Shown here piece after piece: positions 1-6,797 of a stretch of 12,254 nt of DNA; the first letter of the stretch is position 1, and each line of letters opens with the position of its first letter. The position numbers and the translations under genes are program-made. The DNA is from UBA8337 sp965657665 (lineage in GTDB: Bacteria > Pseudomonadota > Alphaproteobacteria > RS24): positions 1-12,254 of the forward strand of contig CBFHPF010000037.1 of the NCBI GenBank assembly GCA_965657665.1, read 5' to 3'. Under the pieces are notes generated by a model. The model had not been told where the DNA came from. It made no database searches and saw nothing but the letters and a program-made list of their open reading frames with translations.

Positions 1-1
1 A

Positions 2-988
2 AGCGCGCTGTCACACATCATGTTGCCGTTTGTTTTAGGCTTTGCGCTGGCCTATTTTCTCGACCCGCTGGCAGATTGGCTGGAGGCTATCGGTTTACGG
101 CGTAGCTTGGCGACAGCGACGATTACGTTTTTCGGCGGGTTGGTTTTGCTGGCTGCTATAGCGTTTGGCTTGCCGACCATGATTGAGCAAATGACACTGC
201 TGGTGACAGTCTTGCCGGGCTATATCAGCGAAATGCAAAGCTGGCTACTGGCCAAAAATGTTGATGGCGGGCAATCGGAAATCATCACCTCCATTAGCGA
301 AAGCATGGTGGCGGGTATTCAGTCGACAGCGACAGGCCTGCTGAGTACGGGACTTTCCATTATCAATGTGCTCAGCCTTTTGGTCATCACGCCGATTGTT
401 GCGATTTATATGCTCAATGATTGGGACCGCATGGTGGCGCAAGTGAACGCGCTTTTGCCAGATGAACACGCGTTGACCATTCGCGATTTGGCGCAGCAAA
501 TTGATGAGACACTGGGTGGCTTTGCGCGCGGTCAGCTTATGGTATGTGCTGCGCTGGGCACAATCTACGCCATCGGCCTGACATTTGTCGGCTTGGACAG
601 CGCATTGTTCGTTGGCTTTCTCGCAGGTCTTGTTAGCTTTGTGCCTTATGTCGGGGCTGCGTTTGGCTTGTTGTTGGGAGGCGTTTTGGGCCTCGGACAG
701 TTTGGCTTTGACTGGTTCATACTGGCGCAAATCGCCATTGTATTTTTTGTCGGGCAATTTATTGAGGGCAATATTTTGACCCCACGTCTGGTCGGTGACC
801 GCGTGCACTTGCATCCGGTCTGGATTATTTTTGCGCTGCTGGCGATGGGCTCGATATTTGGCTTTATCGGCCTGTTGCTCGCCGTACCGATTGCGGCTGT
901 TATCGGCGTTTTGGTGCGCCACTTGGTGACGCTTTATGCGCGCGATTATCAGCATGCAGTTGAGCATGATGATGTGAATGAGGGTTGA
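2..988 (+). CDS. AI-2E family transporter / PerM-like permease (5' partial)
   Basis: This is an integral inner-membrane protein of the AI-2E exporter/PerM family. Members have been linked to quorum-signal export or ion/solute transport, but the substrate here cannot be told. The frame is open from base 2, and the first visible ATG (base 20) falls inside the first membrane helix, just before the family's FVLGFALAYFLDP segment, so the true start is probably upstream of the window. Numbering from that ATG, hydrophobic segments lie near residues 1-13, 31-51, 110-131, 171-191, 193-226, 232-247 and 266-300. A soluble stretch at about 55-105 separates the early and late helices, as is usual in the family. 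Hallmarks are FVPYVGAAFG (207-216) and IEGNILTPRLVGDRV (248-262). The tail is charged and probably cytoplasmic. The gene overlaps hdaA by 11 bases, so the two are probably co-transcribed. Family membership is secure; the function is not. Confidence 0.93.
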   Translation, partial: SALSHIMLPFVLGFALAYFLDPLADWLEAIGLRRSLATATITFFGGLVLLAAIAFGLPTMIEQMTLLVTVLPGYISEMQSWLLAKNVDGGQSEIITSISESMVAGIQSTATGLLSTGLSIINVLSLLVITPIVAIYMLNDWDRMVAQVNALLPDEHALTIRDLAQQIDETLGGFARGQLMVCAALGTIYAIGLTFVGLDSALFVGFLAGLVSFVPYVGAAFGLLLGGVLGLGQFGFDWFILAQIAIVFFVGQFIEGNILTPRLVGDRVHLHPVWIIFALLAMGSIFGFIGLLLAVPIAAVIGVLVRHLVTLYARDYQHAVEHDDVNEG

Positions 989-1685
989 TGAGCCATTGAG
1001 TGCGCAGTTGGTTTTTGACTTACCGCAACGTGTGGCGCGTGACCGTGATGCGTTTCTGGTCGCCCCAAGCAATGCCGAAGCGGTAAATTTGGTCGATACG
1101 CTGACGGCTTGGGCCGCGCCTGTGCAATGGCTCTATGGTCCGACCGGATGCGGCAAAACCCATTTGGCGGCGGTGCTGTCTGAACTTTGCACGACGCATT
1201 TTTTGACTGCTGATAATTTGAGCGAAGCAGATATCGCGCCTTTTTTGGCGGGTGAGACGCAAGCTGATGTGCTGATTATCGAGGGGTTAGAAAACCTATC
1301 GCATGACGCCGAAGAGCCGCTGTTTCATTTGTTGAATCATGCGAAAAATAGCGGGCAGAAACTCCTGCTGCTGTCGCGCCATGCGCCGGGGCAAATATCT
1401 GTCGGCTTGCCGGATTTGCAGTCGCGCCTAAAGGCCGTGACCGCCATTGGCATGGCGCAGCCGGATGACACGCTGATGTGCGGCTTGCTGGACAAATTAT
1501 TCGCTGACAGGCAGATTAAGCTGGATGCGCGGGTGCGGGATTATCTGGTGCCGCGTATCAGCCGTGATTATGCCACTATGGGCGCTTTGGTGGCTGAGTT
1601 GGACCGCGCTGCTTTGGCGGCGAAAAAGCCGATAACAGTGCCTTTCGTTACGCGATTTTTGAACGGTCATAATTCTGTTATGTGA
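978..1685 (+). CDS. hdaA: HdaA, DnaA-related AAA+ regulator of replication initiation
   Basis: This is a 235-residue DnaA-like AAA+ protein without the DnaA DNA-binding domain, matching Hda/HdaA. Together with the DNA-loaded beta clamp, the family stimulates ATP hydrolysis by DnaA and so prevents re-initiation. The N-terminal QLVFDLP (10-16) fits a clamp-binding peptide. Walker A is GPTGCGKT (54-61). The Walker B region reads DVLIIEGLENL (97-107), where the usual paired acidic residues have become E-G. LPDLQSRL (144-151) is the sensor/arginine-finger (box VII) segment, with R150 the likely finger. RISRDYATMGALVAELDRA (193-211) is the lid/sensor 2 region, and the ending VPFVTRFLN resembles the C-terminus of E. 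coli Hda. The ATG at 978 is the only start that keeps the clamp motif; no strong ribosome site precedes it, consistent with translational coupling to the overlapping permease gene. Assignment to Hda rather than full DnaA rests on length and the missing domain IV. Confidence 0.9.
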   Translation: MRVDEPLSAQLVFDLPQRVARDRDAFLVAPSNAEAVNLVDTLTAWAAPVQWLYGPTGCGKTHLAAVLSELCTTHFLTADNLSEADIAPFLAGETQADVLIIEGLENLSHDAEEPLFHLLNHAKNSGQKLLLLSRHAPGQISVGLPDLQSRLKAVTAIGMAQPDDTLMCGLLDKLFADRQIKLDARVRDYLVPRISRDYATMGALVAELDRAALAAKKPITVPFVTRFLNGHNSVM

Positions 1686-1720
1686 GTCGGGAACACCGTA
1701 AGCACGTTAACGGCTTGTGT

Positions 1721-1751
1721 AGAGAGTAGAATGGGCAAGAGCAGTGATATG
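1721..1751 (+). promoter_or_regulatory. Ambiguous ppk1 translation start region
   Basis: Two in-frame ATGs compete. The ATG at 1731 follows AGAGAG (1721-1726) by only 4 bases. The ATG at 1749 follows AAGAG (1737-1741) by 7 bases, a more usual distance. Using the second would remove six residues from a Lys/Ser-rich, poorly conserved N-terminus and would not affect the enzyme core. The 45-base gap after hdaA shows no obvious promoter or terminator. Confidence 0.4.
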
Positions 1752-3932
1752 AGTAAGAGCAACCAAAAGAAGAGCAAAATGCCAGATAAACTCATGGGTT
1801 TTTCGCGCGCTGCGCGTTTTATCAATCGCGAATTGTCATGGCTCGCTTTTAATGAGCGCGTGCTGGACGAGGCGGTTAACACCAAGCATCCGGTGCTTGA
1901 GCGGCTTCGCTTTTTGTCAATTTCGGCCAGTAATTTGGATGAATTTTTTATGGTGCGGGTGGCCGGCTTGGTCGGACAGACCATGGCCGGTGTTGAAGTG
2001 CCAAGCCAAGAAGGCCTGACGCCTGAGCAGCAATTGCATCAAATCACTGACCGCGCCAATTCATTAATGGTGCGCCAGCAAACGGTTTGGAAGACGCTGT
2101 TGAGTGATATGCGCGCCAATCAGATTTATGTGCGCGACCGGCATGAATTATCGGCAGAGCAAAGCGCTTGGCTGGAAGGATATTTTCTCGAACATGTGTT
2201 GCCGGTGCTGACGCCATTGGCGATTGATCCGGCGCATCCGTTTCCGTTTGTGCCAAATTCAGGCGCGGCACTGGCGTTGGAGCTGTCGCGCAAAAGCGAT
2301 GATAATCGGATGAACGCGCTGCTGCTCATCCCGCAACAATTAAACCGCTTTATTCGGCTGCCGCGCGCGCAAGCTGATGACGGGGCTGAGCAGGTCGAGT
2401 TTGTGTTGTTGGAAACGCTTATTTCGACATTTATCGAACGCACTTTCCCGGGCTATGAAGTGCTCGGGCAGGGCATGTTCCGCGTCATTCGCGATAGTGA
2501 TATTGAGGTCGAAGAAGAAGCCGAAGATTTGGTGCAATTGTTTGAGAGTGCCTTGAAGCGGCGGCGGCGTGGCTCGGTTATTCGCCTCAAGCTCGATGAA
2601 AGCATGCCGGAGCGTTTGCGCCGTTTGGTGCAAAATGAATTGCAGGTGGCCGATAGAGGGCTGGTGGTTGTTGATGGTCTTGTTGGGCTGTCGCAGACGG
2701 CGGAGATTATCGACCACGGCACGCCGGAACATAAATTCCCACCTTTCACCGCGCGCTTTCCTGAGCGTATTCGCGAGCATGGTGGCGATTGCTTCTCGGC
2801 CATTGGGGCGAAAGATATTCTGGTGCACCACCCCTATGAGAGCTTTGATGTGGTGGTGCAGTTTTTGCGTCAAGCGGCGGCTGACCCTGATGTGGTGGCG
2901 ATTAAACAAACGCTGTATCGCACCACCGATGACAGCCCGATTGTGCGCGCCTTAATTGAGGCGGCGGAGGCCGGTAAGTCAGTCACCGCATTGGTTGAGT
3001 TGAAGGCGCGGTTTGATGAGGCGGCAAATATTCGCCTCGCGCGCGATATGGAGCGCGCCGGTGTGCAGGTGGTTTACGGCTTTTTGCAGTTGAAAACGCA
3101 CGCCAAGGTCAGCCTTGTGGTGCGCCGAGAGCAAGAAAATCTGCGCACATATGTACATTTGGGTACTGGCAATTATCACCCGCGCAACGCCAAAATTTAT
3201 ACTGATTTATCGCTGTTCACCTGTGACCGCGATATCGCCGCCGATGCGTCGCAAGTGTTTAATTATTTCACCGGCTATGCCGAGCCGAATGATTTGAAGC
3301 GACTGTCCATGTCGCCGATTAACTTGCGCGAGACTTTGATGGATAATATCAAAGCGGAAATCGAGCATGCCAAAGCCGGGCGACCGGCGGCTATTTGGGC
3401 GAAGATGAATTCGCTGGTTGATGGCATTGTGATTGACGCTTTGTATGAAGCCTCACAAGCCGGTGTGCAGATTGAGTTGGTTATTCGCGGCATTTGTTGT
3501 TTGCGTGCCGGTGTGGAAGGCCTGTCGGAAAATATCCGCGTCAAAAGCATTATCGGTCGCTATTTGGAGCATTCGCGCATTGTCTGTTTCGGCAATGGGC
3601 ATGGCCTGCCGTCGCCCGAGGCGAAAGTGTTTATTTCTTCGGCGGATTGGATGCCACGCAATCTCAATCGGCGGGTAGAAATTTTGACGCCGGTGCTGAA
3701 CCCGACCGTGCATGCGCAAGTGGTGGATCAAATTATGGTGACGAATTTGGTCGATAATGAGCAAAGCTGGGTGATGCAGTCGGATGGTGAATATCAGCGC
3801 ATGGAAACAAAAGAAAAAGACACCATCAATGCGCATGATTATTTCATGACCAATCCAAGCCTCTCAGGGCGCGGTAAGTCGCTGCATAAAGACCTGAAAA
3901 AGGCAAAAAAATCCGGTAATCTGGACGAATGA
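1731..3932 (+). CDS. ppk1: Polyphosphate kinase Ppk1
   Basis: Ppk1 reversibly transfers the gamma phosphate of ATP to growing polyphosphate chains (EC 2.7.4.1) through a phosphohistidine intermediate. At 733 residues it is near the usual family length. INRELSWLAFNERVLDEA (31-48) and FLSISASNLDEFFMVRVAGL (61-80) are the conserved N-terminal helices. A middle head domain contains HPFPFVPNSG (169-178). The two phospholipase D-like catalytic domains follow: AIKQTLYRT (390-398), LVELKARFDEAANI (421-434), KTHAKVSLV (455-463) with H457 matching the autophosphorylated histidine of E. coli Ppk, and VHLGTGNYHPRNAKIYTDLS (475-494). EHSRI (613-617) holds a second active-site histidine, and FISSADWMPRNLNRRVE (634-650) is the late nucleotide-site segment. 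The Lys-rich tail is not conserved. The stop overlaps the next start as ATGA, tying production to the downstream phosphatase. All expected catalytic residues are visible. Confidence 0.97.
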   Translation: MGKSSDMSKSNQKKSKMPDKLMGFSRAARFINRELSWLAFNERVLDEAVNTKHPVLERLRFLSISASNLDEFFMVRVAGLVGQTMAGVEVPSQEGLTPEQQLHQITDRANSLMVRQQTVWKTLLSDMRANQIYVRDRHELSAEQSAWLEGYFLEHVLPVLTPLAIDPAHPFPFVPNSGAALALELSRKSDDNRMNALLLIPQQLNRFIRLPRAQADDGAEQVEFVLLETLISTFIERTFPGYEVLGQGMFRVIRDSDIEVEEEAEDLVQLFESALKRRRRGSVIRLKLDESMPERLRRLVQNELQVADRGLVVVDGLVGLSQTAEIIDHGTPEHKFPPFTARFPERIREHGGDCFSAIGAKDILVHHPYESFDVVVQFLRQAAADPDVVAIKQTLYRTTDDSPIVRALIEAAEAGKSVTALVELKARFDEAANIRLARDMERAGVQVVYGFLQLKTHAKVSLVVRREQENLRTYVHLGTGNYHPRNAKIYTDLSLFTCDRDIAADASQVFNYFTGYAEPNDLKRLSMSPINLRETLMDNIKAEIEHAKAGRPAAIWAKMNSLVDGIVIDALYEASQAGVQIELVIRGICCLRAGVEGLSENIRVKSIIGRYLEHSRIVCFGNGHGLPSPEAKVFISSADWMPRNLNRRVEILTPVLNPTVHAQVVDQIMVTNLVDNEQSWVMQSDGEYQRMETKEKDTINAHDYFMTNPSLSGRGKSLHKDLKKAKKSGNLDE

Positions 3933-5482
3933 AGCGACGCTATACGGAAAAATACGCCAATGCGCTGTCAAAGCTCGGCACATTGCCGCCGGATGCGCCG
4001 CAGGGCGTGCTTGATATCGGTTCAAACTCAGTGCGTCTGGTGGGCTATAGCGGCTCGGCGCGGACGCCTTTGCCGATTTATAATGAGCGGGCGTTTTGTC
4101 GTCTTGGCGAGTCGGTTTCGGCGACGGGGCGCATCGAAGGCGCGCCGCGCGACTTGGCGATGCAGACGTTCAAACGCTTCAATGCAATTGCCGGACAATT
4201 GGGTATCGAAAATCTGGCTGCTTTCGCAACGGCTGCCGTGCGCGACGCGGATAACTGCAAAGAATTTGTCGCCGAAGCGGAAGCCGTGCTCGGCCATAAT
4301 ATCCGTATATTAAGCGGCGAAGAAGAAGCGAAATTTTCCGCCGATGGTGTGATGTTGGGCATCCCCGAAGCCGATGGGCTGGTAGCTGATTTGGGCGGCG
4401 GCAGTCTTGAATTGGCGCTGGTCAGTGAAAATCAAGTGCATAAATGGGCCAGTCTGCCGCTTGGCGTATTGGCTTTGCCGCGCGCGGCCGAAGGCGACAC
4501 GTTGCGCATGCAAAGCATTGTTGAGGCTGCATTTAGTGAGCTTGATTGGCTGGCTGAGGCGCGTGACAAACCGCTTTATGTGGTTGGTGGCACGTGGCGG
4601 GCCTTGGCCAAATTGCATATGCAGCACACAAATTATGGTTTGGAAGTGCTGCAGCAATATGAGATGGGCACGGATGAAACAATCGCTTTTTGCGAGTTCA
4701 TTTCGCAAAGCGGCGATACGGCAAAAAACCTGCTGAACACCGCATCGGGCAATCGGCGCGAGGCGATGCCGGCGGCGTCTTTGGTGCTGAAAACCATGTT
4801 GGCACATATTGCGCCGTCGCAACTCACTGTGTCGGCTAATGCGGTGCGTGAGGGCATTTTATATGCCGAGTTGAAAGCTAAATATCGCGCGCTTGACCCG
4901 CTTTTGATGGGCAGCGAAGAAATGGCGCGTCGCATGTGCAAATCTGAGCCATATGGTCATGAATTGGCTGTATGGACAGACAAGCTGTTTCGCCGTGCAT
5001 CTCCGCAAGCTTTCGATTTACCGCGCATTAATCGTTTGCGCGAGGCGGCCTGTTTGATTTCCGATTTGGCATGGTCGAGCCATCCAAGCTTTCGCGCCTC
5101 CACTGTCAGCCATACTGTGTTGACAGCCCCGTTTGCAGGTGTGTCGCATACGGAGCGGGTGTTTATGGCGCGGGCTTTGGCATTTCGTCATGAAACTCGC
5201 GAAGAAGATTTGGTGAGTAATGGCCCGCAATTGGGTGAGGCGGATGAAAAGCTGGCGCGCGGTCTTGGCCTTAGCATGCGCCTGGCGCATTCTTTATCGG
5301 CCTCATTGCCGGGTGTGTTGCCACAAACGCGCCTGAGGGCGGGTCGGCGCAAATTAAAGCTGACGCTGTCGCCGCAATTGCATGCGCTGAACGCGCCGAT
5401 TATCGAAAAGCGCTTGGCTGCCGTGGCTGCGATGCTGGAATTGGAACCGGTACTGCGCGTTAAAGAAGAGCTATCCGGTTAG
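3929..5482 (+). CDS. ppx: Exopolyphosphatase, Ppx/GppA family
   Basis: This is a cytoplasmic phosphatase of the ASKHA fold that removes terminal phosphate from polyphosphate (EC 3.6.1.11); some family members also hydrolyse pppGpp. At 517 residues it is full length, with the C-terminal extension seen in E. coli Ppx (513). The phosphate-binding motifs are DIGSNSVRL (29-37) and DLGGGSLELAL (154-164). AAFATAAVRDADN (97-109) is the connecting family motif, LSGEEEAKFS (128-137) holds the likely catalytic glutamate, and YVVGGTWRALAKLH (217-230) is the last conserved loop of the N-terminal module. The helical C-terminal half (about 310-517) has scattered histidines, including SHTV and SHTER, consistent with the HD-like region. 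The start ATG overlaps the ppk1 stop by 4 bases, so translation is probably coupled and polyphosphate synthesis and degradation are made together. GppA activity cannot be excluded, but the ppk1 partnership favours Ppx. Confidence 0.93.
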   Translation: MKRRYTEKYANALSKLGTLPPDAPQGVLDIGSNSVRLVGYSGSARTPLPIYNERAFCRLGESVSATGRIEGAPRDLAMQTFKRFNAIAGQLGIENLAAFATAAVRDADNCKEFVAEAEAVLGHNIRILSGEEEAKFSADGVMLGIPEADGLVADLGGGSLELALVSENQVHKWASLPLGVLALPRAAEGDTLRMQSIVEAAFSELDWLAEARDKPLYVVGGTWRALAKLHMQHTNYGLEVLQQYEMGTDETIAFCEFISQSGDTAKNLLNTASGNRREAMPAASLVLKTMLAHIAPSQLTVSANAVREGILYAELKAKYRALDPLLMGSEEMARRMCKSEPYGHELAVWTDKLFRRASPQAFDLPRINRLREAACLISDLAWSSHPSFRASTVSHTVLTAPFAGVSHTERVFMARALAFRHETREEDLVSNGPQLGEADEKLARGLGLSMRLAHSLSASLPGVLPQTRLRAGRRKLKLTLSPQLHALNAPIIEKRLAAVAAMLELEPVLRVKEELSG

Positions 5483-5491
5483 CTTGCGGAA

Positions 5492-6640
5492 TTAGCGCGG
5501 CACTAAAACAACCGCGTCATTATCAGACGCGAGTGCCAGCTTACCGGCTTTTAAATCAAGCGCATAATGACCGAAAATTTCGTGTCGCCAGCCATGCAGG
5601 GCAGGGACATCGGGATTTTCATCACTGGCAATACGTTCCAAATCCGCGACATTGGCAATCAGCTTAGGCGCGACACCTGTTTCTTCGCTGCGTTGCTTCA
5701 GCAGCACTTTAAGCAAATCTACAAGCGGGCCAATGCCCGGGCGATTGACCGGTGGCGGTGGCATGGCGGGCAAATCGTCTTTGTCGATGCTACGACCGCG
5801 TGCCACAGCTTCCAGCAAGGCATCAGCATGGCGTGAATTTTCATAGCCACGCGGCACGGCGCGCAAACGGCCAAGAGCTTTTTTGTCTTTCGGGCCTTGC
5901 AGCGCCAATTCGCGAATGGCGTCATCTTTCAAAATGCGGTTGCGCGGCACATCGCGGCTTTGCGCTTCGGTTTCGCGCCAGGCGGAAACTTCTATCAGCA
6001 CACCCAGTACATGCGGGCGGCGATCTTGCATTTTCATTCGTTTCCACGCGTTTTCGGGTTTTTGTGCGTAGATTTCAGGGTCGGACAGCAATGCGCTTTC
6101 TTCTTCTAACCATGCGCTGCGGCCATTTTCGGTCAGTTTCGCTTCCAGAATTTCAAACGCATCGCGCAAATGCGTCACATCTGCCAGCGCATAAGTCAGC
6201 TGCGCCTCGCTTAGCGGACGATGGCTCCAATCGGTAAAGCGACTGCCCTTGTCAATTTTGCCGCCGGTGGTTTGCTTAATCAGGTTTTCATAACCGACCG
6301 CATCGCCAAAGCCGCACACCATAGCGGCGATTTGCGTATCAAAAAGCGGCGTTGGAATAATGCCCGCCATTTTATGGAAAATCTCAATATCCTGTCGGCA
6401 ACCATGCATCACCTTCAGAACCTTTTCATTGAGCAGCAAATCGTAAAACGGCTGCAGCTCGATGCCTTCGGCGAGCGGGTCAATCATGGCTTCAAAACCA
6501 TCGCCTGCCGCTTGTATCAGGCATAATTGCGGCCAGAAGGTCGACTCGCGCAAAAATTCCGTATCAATGGTGACGTAACGTTGGGTAGACAGCCGTTCGC
6601 AAAAATCGGCCAACGCCTTATTATCGGTAATTAAATTCAT
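5492..6640 (-). CDS. rnd: Ribonuclease D
   Basis: This is a 3'-5' exoribonuclease of the DEDDy family that trims tRNA precursors and other small RNAs (EC 3.1.13.5). Its 382 residues are close to E. coli RNase D (375). The exonuclease domain shows all three motifs: IDTEF with D26 and E28, HGCRQDIEIF with D84, and YALADVTHL with Y150 and D154. An HRDC nucleic-acid-binding domain follows at about 205-285 (RDVPRNRILKDDAIRELA is typical), then a second helical segment to the C-terminus. I start at the ATG whose complement is 6638-6640, giving MNLITDNKALADFCERL. The frame stays open to a TTG at 6682, but that would add an unconserved stretch through the promoter region. No clear Shine-Dalgarno precedes the ATG. 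The gene faces ppx across 9 bases and is divergent from aspS. Confidence 0.95.
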   Translation of the reverse strand: MNLITDNKALADFCERLSTQRYVTIDTEFLRESTFWPQLCLIQAAGDGFEAMIDPLAEGIELQPFYDLLLNEKVLKVMHGCRQDIEIFHKMAGIIPTPLFDTQIAAMVCGFGDAVGYENLIKQTTGGKIDKGSRFTDWSHRPLSEAQLTYALADVTHLRDAFEILEAKLTENGRSAWLEEESALLSDPEIYAQKPENAWKRMKMQDRRPHVLGVLIEVSAWRETEAQSRDVPRNRILKDDAIRELALQGPKDKKALGRLRAVPRGYENSRHADALLEAVARGRSIDKDDLPAMPPPPVNRPGIGPLVDLLKVLLKQRSEETGVAPKLIANVADLERIASDENPDVPALHGWRHEIFGHYALDLKAGKLALASDNDAVVLVPR

Positions 6641-6646
6641 TGCCGT

Positions 6647-6675
6647 TATATAAGCCACTATTGCCGACTTGTCGC
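6647..6675 (-). promoter_or_regulatory. Possible rnd promoter
   Basis: Read on the - strand, TATATA (6647-6652) is preceded at 17 bases by GCGACA (6670-6675), which keeps four of six -35 consensus bases. The predicted transcription start would lie almost on the rnd ATG at 6640, implying a very short leader and matching the missing ribosome site. A perfect TTGACA (6677-6682) also exists on this strand but has no -10 at a standard distance. This is inferred from consensus only. Confidence 0.3.
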
Positions 6676-6677
6676 GT

Positions 6678-6729
6678 GTCAATGTCTTGGGTCAATGTCT
6701 TGCCGAATGTCGTGAGCCAATGTGCGGGA
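6678..6729. repeat. Decaying 13-bp tandem repeat between rnd and aspS
   Basis: Four consecutive 13-base units can be read on the + strand: gtcaatgtcttgg (6678-6690), gtcaatgtcttgc (6691-6703), cgaatgtcgtgag (6704-6716) and ccaatgtgcggga (6717-6729). The first two differ at one base; the third and fourth keep mainly the AATGT core. The block sits in the divergent region that must carry both promoters. On the - strand units 1 and 2 each give TTGAC, so the repeat also duplicates a -35-like word. It could be a slippage product or a set of phased binding sites. Confidence 0.7.
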
Positions 6730-6746
6730 TGTAACGCGCTGACATC

Positions 6747-6776
6747 TTGACAAATGAGCTGAAGCGTTGTGTTTAG
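6747..6776 (+). promoter_or_regulatory. Possible aspS promoter
   Basis: A perfect TTGACA (6747-6752) lies about 45 bases upstream of the aspS ATG. At 17-18 bases the -10 region reads TGTTTAG (6770-6776), which fits the consensus poorly. The next stretch, AGGAAAAGGA (6781-6790), is the ribosome site. This is the best candidate by position, but the weak -10 keeps confidence low. Confidence 0.3.
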
Positions 6777-6797
6777 GCGCAGGAAAAGGATTACACC

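Noticed and set aside
245..1072. 275-codon open frame on the - strand opposite the permease gene
   Set aside because: Its product is rich in Gln, Asn, Arg and His with no recognisable domain, as expected from the complement of a membrane-protein gene. The + strand frame carries clear family motifs.
1686..1730. Possible promoter ahead of ppk1
   Set aside because: No convincing -10/-35 pair is present in the 45-base gap, so transcription from upstream is the simpler reading.
5752..6237. 161-codon open frame on the + strand inside rnd
   Set aside because: It is antisense to the HRDC and exonuclease coding region of RNase D, with Arg/His/Ala-rich composition typical of a shadow frame.
6641..6682. 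Extending rnd 14 codons to a TTG start at 6682
   Set aside because: The extension runs through the promoter-like TATATA and into the tandem repeat, and the protein from the ATG at 6640 already begins at the family's usual N-terminus.
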